From the NCBI GenBank assembly GCA_016302705.1, contig JAEDNC010000035.1:1-8718 (forward strand): a stretch of 8,718 bases of DNA, read 5' to 3'. The notes beneath the pieces were generated by a model. The model worked only from the letters and a program-made list of their open reading frames with translations, did not search any database and had not been told where the DNA came from. Both the position numbers and the translations under genes were made by a program. This stretch comes from Bacilli bacterium (lineage in GTDB: Bacteria > Bacillota_I > Bacilli_A > RFN20 > CAG-826). Positions 1 to 5,143 of this stretch are shown one piece after another; position 1 is the first letter of the stretch, and every line of letters begins with the position of its first letter.

Positions 1-1
1 A

Positions 2-490
2 CCAAGTGTCATCGCTGCATTCGTTGATAATAATTCAGCTGATGCTGCTTGGCTTAAGATCTTCTCAACAAGTGAAATGTACGATATGGGAAGTTGGTCA
101 ATGCCTTGGGGATTATTAATCTATATTGTCCTCACAGTTGCCTTCACTTTCTTCTATGCAAACTTACAAATTGATCCGCAACAAATGGCGGAGAATTTCC
201 AAAAGAATGGTTCCTATATTCCAGGCGTTAAACCTGGTATTGAAACCGAAAGATACATTCGCCGTGTCTTAAATAGAGTTACAGCAATCGGTGCTCTAGC
301 ACTCGTTATCATTGCTTCTCTTCCATCAATCCTCACATTAAGTGGAGTATTCGGTGGAGATAATTCCTTAGTCCTTGGTGGCACAGGAATGATCATCGTT
401 GTCGGCGTTTGTCTCGAACTTAATAACCAAATCGATGGTTTACTCGCTGGTAAATCATTCGATGAAGTTGTTGCTTCAGGAGGTCGCTAA
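2..490 (+). CDS. secY: Preprotein translocase subunit SecY, C-terminal part (5' truncated by window)
   Basis: SecY is the polytopic channel of the Sec translocon, which moves unfolded preproteins across or into the plasma membrane with SecE and SecG, driven by SecA or the ribosome. The frame is open from the first codon of the window, so the true start lies upstream; an internal Met at 77 is not the start. About 162 residues are visible. In order they are an extracytoplasmic segment, a hydrophobic helix (WGLLIYIVLTVAFTFFYA), the cytoplasmic C5 loop with the family signature around YIPGVKPG...T..YI..VLNR.T, a second helix (IGALALVIIASLPSIL), and the last helix beginning GGTGMIIVVGV followed by a short cytoplasmic tail. 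The C5 loop contacts SecA and the ribosome. The usual IRPG arginine of this loop is lysine here. The gene is followed 5 nt later by adk, whose Shine-Dalgarno sequence (AGGAGGT, 478-484) lies inside the secY 3' end, so the two are co-transcribed. Confidence 0.96.
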   Translation, partial: PSVIAAFVDNNSADAAWLKIFSTSEMYDMGSWSMPWGLLIYIVLTVAFTFFYANLQIDPQQMAENFQKNGSYIPGVKPGIETERYIRRVLNRVTAIGALALVIIASLPSILTLSGVFGGDNSLVLGGTGMIIVVGVCLELNNQIDGLLAGKSFDEVVASGGR

Positions 491-495
491 TTATT

Positions 496-1146
496 ATGAA
501 AAAGAACATCATCTTAATGGGCCCACCAGGGGCTGGCAAGGGAACACTTGCCAAACAACTTAAAGAAGCATTCCATCTCGTTCATATCTCCACAGGTGAT
601 ATGTTCAGAGATGCAATAAAAGCACAAACAGAGCTTGGCAAACTTGCTCAAGGTTATATCAATGAAGGACATCTTGTCCCAGATGAAGTAACTATTGGAC
701 TTGTCAAAGAGAGATTATCTCAACCTGATTGTGCAGAGGGATTCCTTTTAGACGGCTTTCCAAGAACTTTGCCTCAAGCAGAAGCTCTTAGTAAGCTTAC
801 AAAAGAAATTTCTCGAGAAATTGATGTTGTCATTAATTTAGATTGTGACAACGACGAACTCGTCAGAAGAATTTCTGGTCGTCGCGTTTGTAAGAATTGT
901 GGCGCTCCATATCACATCATCACTATGAAACCAAAAGTGGAAGGTGTCTGTGACTTATGTGGTGGACCACTCTATCAAAGAAAGGACGACAACGAAGAAT
1001 CTCTTAAAGTTCGTTTAGGACATTATGTTTCTGAAACCAAACCTTTATTAGACTATTACGCTAATTTAGGCTTGTTAGAGAGTTTTAACTCTTTAACTGG
1101 TAAAGAAGCACTCTTCGATGAAGTTTCTTCATATTTAAAGAAATAA
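496..1146 (+). CDS. adk: Adenylate kinase, long form with zinc-binding LID
   Basis: Adenylate kinase catalyses ATP + AMP = 2 ADP in the cytoplasm and keeps adenylate pools balanced. The 216-residue length is typical of the long bacterial form. The P-loop GPPGAGKGT is at residues 9-17. The NMP-binding region is STGDMFRDAI (32-41), and the DGFPR motif is at 86-90. The LID carries four cysteines in C-X2-C...C-X2-C spacing (C132, C135, C152, C155), the structural zinc site usual in Gram-positive enzymes. The RKDDN segment at 162-166 and the R.R pair at 124-130 supply arginines expected for phosphate binding. The start at 496 is supported by a Shine-Dalgarno sequence 11 nt upstream within secY. 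The gene sits in its usual Firmicutes place between secY and map. Nothing is unusual in the sequence. Confidence 0.98.
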   Translation: MKKNIILMGPPGAGKGTLAKQLKEAFHLVHISTGDMFRDAIKAQTELGKLAQGYINEGHLVPDEVTIGLVKERLSQPDCAEGFLLDGFPRTLPQAEALSKLTKEISREIDVVINLDCDNDELVRRISGRRVCKNCGAPYHIITMKPKVEGVCDLCGGPLYQRKDDNEESLKVRLGHYVSETKPLLDYYANLGLLESFNSLTGKEALFDEVSSYLKK

Positions 1147-1148
1147 TT

Positions 1149-1910
1149 ATGGTAAACATTAAATCTACACGTGAAATTAACTTAATGAAAGAGGCAGGTC
1201 GAGTCGTTGGCTTAGTCTTCAAAACTATTGAAGAAGAACTTAAGCCAGGCATGACTACTCTAGATATTGACGCAATTGTGGAAAAGACGATGTTAGATAA
1301 TAACTGTACTCCTGCTGAAAAAGGATATTATGGTTATCCTGCTAGTGCCTGTGTCAGTGTCAATGACACATTAATACATGGCATTCCTTCAAATAAGATT
1401 ATTATTAAAGAAGGAGATATCGTCAGTGTAGATATCGTTGCTAATTATTGTGGCTATATGGCAGATGCGTGTCGTACCTTCAAGGTCGGCACGGTCTCCC
1501 AAAGAGCCGAAAACATTGTCAAAGTAACTAAAGAGGCCTTCTTTAATGCCTTGAAGTTAGTTAAACCTGGCGCTCACATTGGTGATATATGTCACGCTGT
1601 TCAAGAATATGTTGAGAGTCATGGCTATAACGTCACAAGAGACTATACAGGACATGGTATTGGCAAAGATATGCATGAAGATCCTGCTATTCCAAACTTT
1701 GGAAAAGAAGGAACAGGAGTTAGACTCCAACCAGGCATGGCTCTTTGCATTGAACCTATGGTCCTAGAAGGTAGAAAAGATACTCGTGTTCTTCCAGATG
1801 GATGGACCGTCAAATCTAAAGACGGAAAACTTACCGCACATTACGAGAACACAGTCATCGTTACTGAAAGTGGTTATGAAATAATCACCATGTATGAAGG
1901 AGAAGAATAG
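1149..1910 (+). CDS. map: Type I methionine aminopeptidase
   Basis: This cytosolic dinuclear metallopeptidase removes the initiator methionine from nascent proteins after deformylation, when the second residue is small. At 253 residues it has the compact type Ia length without an N-terminal zinc-finger extension. All five metal ligands of the pita-bread fold are visible: D95, D106, H169, E202 and E233. The substrate-site histidines H77 (in IHGIP) and H176 (in MHEDP) are also present. The gap from adk is only 2 nt and no good Shine-Dalgarno sequence precedes the ATG, so translation probably depends on coupling to adk. The next gene is infA with no intervening KOW-protein gene, unlike Bacillus subtilis. 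Confidence 0.98.
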   Translation: MVNIKSTREINLMKEAGRVVGLVFKTIEEELKPGMTTLDIDAIVEKTMLDNNCTPAEKGYYGYPASACVSVNDTLIHGIPSNKIIIKEGDIVSVDIVANYCGYMADACRTFKVGTVSQRAENIVKVTKEAFFNALKLVKPGAHIGDICHAVQEYVESHGYNVTRDYTGHGIGKDMHEDPAIPNFGKEGTGVRLQPGMALCIEPMVLEGRKDTRVLPDGWTVKSKDGKLTAHYENTVIVTESGYEIITMYEGEE

Positions 1911-1914
1911 ATAA

Positions 1915-2133
1915 ATGTCAAAAGCAGATGTCATCGAAGTCCAGGCGGTCGTTACGGAAACATTACCAAACGCGATGTTTCGTGTAAAACTTGAAAACGA
2001 CATGGTAATCTTGGCTACCGTTTCTGGTAAAATCCGAATGAATTACATTCGCATTCTTCCAGGTGATAAAGTTACCGTAGAAATCTCGCCTTATGATTTA
2101 ACACGGGGCCGAATAACATTCAGGTTTAAATAG
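1915..2133 (+). CDS. infA: Translation initiation factor IF-1
   Basis: IF-1 is a small OB-fold protein that binds the A site of the 30S subunit and assists IF-2 and IF-3 during initiation. The product is 72 residues, the normal family length, and the family signature SGKIRMNYIRILPGDKV is clear in the middle, followed by the SPYDLTRGRI...F segment near the C-terminus. The start lies 4 nt after the map stop codon, with a purine-rich Shine-Dalgarno sequence (AAGGAGA) in the last codons of map. The stop is TAG. The gene leads into rpmJ after a 35-nt gap, the longest spacer in this operon. Confidence 0.97.
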   Translation: MSKADVIEVQAVVTETLPNAMFRVKLENDMVILATVSGKIRMNYIRILPGDKVTVEISPYDLTRGRITFRFK

Positions 2134-2168
2134 TCCTGAGAGAAAAACTATTTTAGGAGGTATATTTT

Positions 2169-2282
2169 ATGAAAGTCAGACCTTCAGTCAAACCAATTTG
2201 CTCAAAGTGCAGAGTCATCAAAAGACATGGTAAAGTCATGGTTATTTGCTCTGATCCAAAGCACAAGCAACGACAAGGTTAA
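2169..2282 (+). CDS. rpmJ: 50S ribosomal protein L36 (zinc-ribbon form)
   Basis: A 37-codon reading frame starts MKVRPSVKPIC and ends KHKQRQG. This is the complete sequence of the smallest ribosomal protein, which stabilises 23S rRNA in the large subunit. The zinc ligands of the canonical C+ form are intact: C11, C14, C27 and H32. The start at 2169 is fixed by a strong Shine-Dalgarno sequence AGGAGG (2155-2160) 8 nt upstream, and the TAA stop is at 2280-2282. The position between infA and rpsM is the normal one in Firmicutes, so identification is secure despite the small size. Retention of the zinc form suggests no adaptation to zinc starvation at this locus. Confidence 0.97.
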   Translation: MKVRPSVKPICSKCRVIKRHGKVMVICSDPKHKQRQG

Positions 2283-2299
2283 TAGGAGGAAATCGAAAT

Positions 2300-2677
2300 A
2301 TGGCACGTATCGTTGGTGTTGATATTCCAAATGACAAGCAAGTTGCTTTCTCCCTCACCTATATTTACGGTATTGGAAGAACAACTGCTAGAAAAATCTG
2401 TGAAGCGGCAAAAGTTGACCCTTCACTCCGCGTTAAAGATCTCTCTGATGATCAAATGAACGCAATTAGAACCGAAGTTAGCAAAATTAAGGTCGAAGGC
2501 GATCTTCGTAGAGAAGTCGCATTAAATATTAAGAGACTCACTGAAATTGGCTGCTATCGTGGACAAAGACATAAGAAAGGCTTACCAGTCCGTGGTCAAA
2601 GAACTAAGACTAATGCCCGTACTCGTAAAGGTCCACGTAAGACTATCGCCAATAAGAAGAGTGCTCCACAAGGTTAA
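2300..2677 (+). CDS. rpsM: 30S ribosomal protein S13
   Basis: S13 sits in the head of the 30S subunit, contacts the P-site tRNA through its basic C-terminal tail and forms an intersubunit bridge with L5. The 125-residue protein begins MARIVGVDIPNDK and has the conserved YGIGRTTA helix-turn region at 23-30. The signature GCYRGQRHKKGLPVRGQRT runs across residues 84-102 and is followed by TNARTRKGP. The very basic tail ends in NKKSAPQG. A strong Shine-Dalgarno sequence (AGGAGGA, 2284-2290) sits immediately after the rpmJ stop. The TAA stop overlaps a TGA in another frame (TAATGA), without consequence. Confidence 0.98.
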   Translation: MARIVGVDIPNDKQVAFSLTYIYGIGRTTARKICEAAKVDPSLRVKDLSDDQMNAIRTEVSKIKVEGDLRREVALNIKRLTEIGCYRGQRHKKGLPVRGQRTKTNARTRKGPRKTIANKKSAPQG

Positions 2678-2695
2678 TGAAAGGAGAATAGAAAA

Positions 2696-3082
2696 ATGGC
2701 TAAAACTACTACACGTAAAAAGAAAGTCAAACGTTCTTTTACTAAAGGCGTTGCTCACATTCATTCAACCTTTAATAACACTATTATCACAATCACTGAC
2801 GCTCAAGGTAATGCAATTGCCTGGTCAAGCGCTGGTGCATTAGGATTTAAAGGTGCAAAGAAATCTACTCCATTTGCTGCTCAACAAGCTGCCGAAGCTG
2901 CTGCTAAGAGCGCATATGAACAAGGCATCCGTCAAGTTGATGTTGATGTCAAAGGTCCAGGCCCAGGTAGAGAAGGTGCAATCCGTTCCCTCGCTGTCAG
3001 TGGCTTACAAGTATTAAGTATCGTTGATACAACACCAATTCCACACAATGGTTGCCGTCCACCAAAACGTCCACGTGGATAA
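2696..3082 (+). CDS. rpsK: 30S ribosomal protein S11
   Basis: S11 lies on the platform of the 30S subunit, lining the E-site mRNA path with S7 and S18. The 128-residue product has the lysine-rich N-terminus, the segment IHSTFNNTIITITD at 22-35, the GPGPGRE glycine-rich turn at 87-93, and the C-terminal family signature PIPHNGCRPPK at 114-124. Asn118-Gly119 corresponds to the site that becomes isoaspartate in E. coli S11, so that sequence context is retained. The Shine-Dalgarno sequence AAGGAGA is at 2681-2687. The rpsK-rpoA junction has no rpsD, which fits Bacilli-type gene order. Confidence 0.98.
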   Translation: MAKTTTRKKKVKRSFTKGVAHIHSTFNNTIITITDAQGNAIAWSSAGALGFKGAKKSTPFAAQQAAEAAAKSAYEQGIRQVDVDVKGPGPGREGAIRSLAVSGLQVLSIVDTTPIPHNGCRPPKRPRG

Positions 3083-3103
3083 TCAAAATAGGAGGAAAAG
3101 AAA

Positions 3104-4069
3104 ATGAAAATCGCTAATCCTTTTGAAAGATTTGGCATCACTCAAGCTGACTATGATGGCAATGAAAATTATGGTCGTTTCATCATTGAACCACTCGAAA
3201 GAGGTTTTGGTTTAACCTTAGGTAATGCCTTAAGAAGAGTGCTTCTTTCTGCCCTTCCAGGAGCTTCAGTTTATGCAATTGAAGTTGAAGGAGCACAACA
3301 TGAATTTTCTTCTCTCCCAGGTGTGGAAGAAGATGTTACCAACATCATTCTCAATTTAAAAGACTTAGTCTTGAAGATTGATGACGAAGACAATTCTAAT
3401 AAGAGACTTGAAGTCAATGTCAAAGGACCAAAAGTGGTTACCGGTGCAGATATCGAATGCCCAACAGGCGTAGAAGTCGTGAATAAAGATGTCGTCCTTG
3501 CACATATTGCAGAAGGTGGCAGCTTACACCTCATCTTACACGCTCGTAACGGTAGAGGTTATGTTACTGGTGAACAAAACAAGGCCCTTCACCCAAATTT
3601 CCCAGTCGGTGTTATTGCTACAGATAGCAACTACTCCCCAGTTAGAAAAACTAACTATATCGTTGACAACACCCGTGTTGGTCACGATTCTAAATTCGAT
3701 AAACTCACTCTTGAAGTTTGGACCGATGGTTCCATCCTTCCTCAAGAAGCGGTTGTCTGGGCTGCTGAATTATTAATTAAGCACTTAGAAAAATTCCTTA
3801 ACCTTGCGGAAATTACTCAAGATATCAATATCGAAAAAGAAGAAGAAAAAGTCGAAGAGAACAAATATGAAAATATCACAATTGAAGATCTCGACTTATC
3901 TGTTAGAAGTTATAACTGCTTAAAGAGAGCCCAAATTTCTACAGTTCTCGAATTAACTGAGAGAAGTGAAGAAGACATGATGAAAGTCAAAAATCTCGGT
4001 AAGAAATCCCTTAAAGAAATTAAGGAAAAACTCGCTGCGATTGGTTTATCGTTCAAGGATTTCGAATAA
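3104..4069 (+). CDS. rpoA: DNA-directed RNA polymerase subunit alpha
   Basis: The alpha dimer nucleates assembly of RNA polymerase (alpha2-beta-beta'-omega), and its C-terminal domain binds UP elements and activators. At 321 residues it is normal for the family. The N-terminal dimerisation domain spans roughly 1-235, with the conserved GFGLTLGNALRRVLLS motif (34-49) and the LPGVEEDV segment near 71-78. A short acidic linker (IEKEEEKVEEN, about 243-253) joins it to the C-terminal domain of about 258-321. The DNA-binding residues of that domain are conserved: R268 and N271 in LSVRSYNCLK, and G299, K301 and S302 in KNLGKKS, matching E. coli R265, N268, G296, K298 and S299. UP-element recognition should therefore be functional. 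The Shine-Dalgarno sequence is AGGAGG just after the rpsK stop. Confidence 0.98.
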   Translation: MKIANPFERFGITQADYDGNENYGRFIIEPLERGFGLTLGNALRRVLLSALPGASVYAIEVEGAQHEFSSLPGVEEDVTNIILNLKDLVLKIDDEDNSNKRLEVNVKGPKVVTGADIECPTGVEVVNKDVVLAHIAEGGSLHLILHARNGRGYVTGEQNKALHPNFPVGVIATDSNYSPVRKTNYIVDNTRVGHDSKFDKLTLEVWTDGSILPQEAVVWAAELLIKHLEKFLNLAEITQDINIEKEEEKVEENKYENITIEDLDLSVRSYNCLKRAQISTVLELTERSEEDMMKVKNLGKKSLKEIKEKLAAIGLSFKDFE

Positions 4070-4087
4070 TTTAGGAGGAAATGTATT

Positions 4088-4489
4088 ATGCCAGCACAAG
4101 GTCGTAAAAATGTACATGGTAAGACAGGCGTAAGATTTAAAGCTGCCTATACCAAAAGTAAATATGAAAACATGCTTCGTAATGTCGTTACCGATTTAAT
4201 CATTCACGAATCCGTGAAAGTTACAGAAGCAGTTGCTAGAGATGTTGTTAAAGAAGCAGATAGACTTGTTACTTTAACCAAAAAAGAAAATGTCATGAAT
4301 GCAAAACGTGACGCTGCTAGATTCGTTAGAAATATCGAAGCTAAAGAAGGCGTTACAGCATTAGACAAACTCTTTAATGAAATCGGTCCAAAGATGAAAG
4401 GCCGTAATGGTGGATACACCCGTAAACTCAAACTTGAGAATAGACGTGGTGATAACTCCCCAGTGGTCTTAGTCGCTTGGGTTGACTAA
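4088..4489 (+). CDS. rplQ: 50S ribosomal protein L17 with extended N-terminus
   Basis: L17 lies near the polypeptide exit tunnel of the 50S subunit. The 133-residue protein carries the family core MLRNVVTDLI from residue 29, the RRxAARFVRN-like helix near 73-82, KLFNEIGP (94-101), and the C-terminal GGYTRKLKLENRRGDNSPVVLV block. The start is secure: a strong Shine-Dalgarno sequence (AGGAGGAA) lies just upstream, and there is no in-frame Met before M29. In B. subtilis the equivalent MLRD motif begins near residue 16, so this protein has about 13 extra basic and aromatic residues (region GKTGVRFKAAYTKSKYEN) before the core. It is the last gene of the operon and is followed by an intrinsic terminator. 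Confidence 0.96.
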   Translation: MPAQGRKNVHGKTGVRFKAAYTKSKYENMLRNVVTDLIIHESVKVTEAVARDVVKEADRLVTLTKKENVMNAKRDAARFVRNIEAKEGVTALDKLFNEIGPKMKGRNGGYTRKLKLENRRGDNSPVVLVAWVD

Positions 4490-4506
4490 TTCTTAGCAAA
4501 TTATCC

Positions 4507-4534
4507 AAAAAGGGCTTTAAGCCCTTTTTGTTTT
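4507..4534 (+). terminator. Rho-independent terminator of the ribosomal-protein operon
   Basis: The arms AAAAAGGGC (4507-4515) and GCCCTTTTT (4521-4529) are perfectly complementary and enclose the loop TTTAA. The T-rich run continues to 4534 with one interruption. The symmetric A-tract and T-tract would let it work in both directions, but no convergent gene lies opposite. It begins 17 nt after the rplQ stop and closes the spc/alpha operon. The T-run flows directly into the -35 box proposed for the next gene. Confidence 0.92.
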
Positions 4535-4561
4535 GCATTATTTATATAAATAATGTATGAT
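4533..4561 (+). promoter_or_regulatory. Candidate sigma-A promoter of queT, giving a nearly leaderless mRNA
   Basis: A weak -35 (TTGCAT, 4533-4538) is separated by 17 nt from a -10 box (TATGAT, 4556-4561). The predicted start of transcription near 4568 is about 3 nt before an ATG at 4571. No Shine-Dalgarno sequence is present before either possible start codon. The same geometry recurs before the next gene, which raises confidence beyond what the weak -35 alone would justify. Confidence 0.55.
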
Positions 4562-4570
4562 TTTAAAACT

Positions 4571-5089
4571 ATGAAAAAAGAAACTAAAGTAAGAAGAGTT
4601 GACATTATTAAAGATATGACTGCTAACGCCTTAATTGCCGCGCTTTATGCAGCTTTTACGATTGCTATTGCTCCTATAAGTTATGGACCAATACAATTCC
4701 GTTTTTCAGAAATATTAGTTCTCTTATGCTTCTTTAATAAAAAATATACGATTGGATTAACTTTAGGCTGTTTACTTGCTAATTTATATTCTCCAACTGC
4801 ATCTTTAGATATTCCTTTTGGAACCGCTGCTACATTAGTTGCGTGTGTTGGAATTATGTTCTGTAAACATTTAGCGGTTGCCGCTATTTTCCCAGTCGTT
4901 TGTAACGCTTTTGTAGTTGGAGGAGAATTATATTTATTTGGTTCTCCATTCTGGTATAACGTTCTCTGGGTTGGAGTAGGCGAATTAGTGGTGATGATTG
5001 CAGCCTACGTTATATTCATGTTATTAAAGAGAAACGAAAGCTTCTATAAATTAATAAACGCGACTCAAAACACTGAGTTTAAATTCTAA
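4571..5089 (+). CDS. queT: QueT-family ECF transporter S component (queuosine precursor uptake)
   Basis: This is a small, very hydrophobic membrane protein of 172 residues (178 if the in-frame ATG at 4553 is used). It shows the QueT/COG4708 signatures: YGPIQFRFSE at 38-47, GCLLANLYSP at 66-75 and DIPFGTAATL at 80-89, within five or six membrane segments and a basic N-terminus. QueT proteins are substrate-binding S components of energy-coupling factor transporters and are linked to uptake of queuosine precursors such as preQ1. They need a shared EcfA-EcfA'-EcfT energising module, which is not in this window. I favour the start at 4571 because the proposed -10 box overlaps the codons that follow 4553. 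No preQ1 riboswitch is recognisable upstream. Family assignment is firm; the exact substrate is inferred. Confidence 0.87.
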   Translation: MKKETKVRRVDIIKDMTANALIAALYAAFTIAIAPISYGPIQFRFSEILVLLCFFNKKYTIGLTLGCLLANLYSPTASLDIPFGTAATLVACVGIMFCKHLAVAAIFPVVCNAFVVGGELYLFGSPFWYNVLWVGVGELVVMIAAYVIFMLLKRNESFYKLINATQNTEFKF

Positions 5090-5117
5090 AGGCAAGAACT
5101 CGGTTTTTGCTTTTTTT
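5088..5117 (+). terminator. Rho-independent terminator after queT
   Basis: The left arm GGCAAGAAC (5091-5099) pairs through the loop TCG with GTTTTTGCT (5103-5111), with two G-U pairs. The stem can be extended by A-T pairs reaching back into the queT stop codon. Seven T residues follow (5111-5117). An alternative longer hairpin can form between ACTGAGTT (5072-5079) and AACTCGGT (5097-5104). The right arm and T-tract overlap the -35 box proposed for the following gene. Confidence 0.82.
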
Positions 5118-5134
5118 ATATGATAAAGTATAAT
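5107..5134 (+). promoter_or_regulatory. Sigma-A promoter of the hydrolase-like/GT4 gene, leaderless geometry
   Basis: A consensus -10 box TATAAT (5129-5134) lies 16 nt downstream of TTGCTT (5107-5112). Transcription would begin near 5141, about 3 nt before the ATG at 5144. An upstream in-frame ATG at 5120 would lie inside the promoter spacer and so would not be transcribed from here. No Shine-Dalgarno sequence precedes either ATG. Confidence 0.7.
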
Positions 5135-5143
5135 AGTCATAAT

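Noticed and set aside
3271..3534. Minus-strand open frame inside rpoA, and similar antisense frames in the other genes
   Set aside because: They lie wholly or mainly inside conserved genes, show no recognisable motifs and have no convincing ribosome-binding sites. They are best explained as by-products of the coding strand.
4490..4570. preQ1 riboswitch upstream of queT
   Set aside because: QueT genes often follow preQ1 riboswitches, and CTTAGC near 4493 recalls part of one. However, no matching P1 stem or pseudoknot partner is visible, the stretch is taken up by the rplQ terminator, and the proposed promoter starts transcription downstream of it.
4553..4570. Upstream ATG at 4553 as the queT start
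   Set aside because: It adds only six residues, has no Shine-Dalgarno sequence, and the probable -10 box (4556-4561) falls within the added codons. It remains possible if transcription reads through from rplQ.
5120..5143. Upstream ATG at 5120 as the start of the GT4 fusion gene
   Set aside because: A consensus TATAAT lies downstream of it at 5129-5134, so the codon would be outside the transcript made from that promoter, and it lacks a Shine-Dalgarno sequence.
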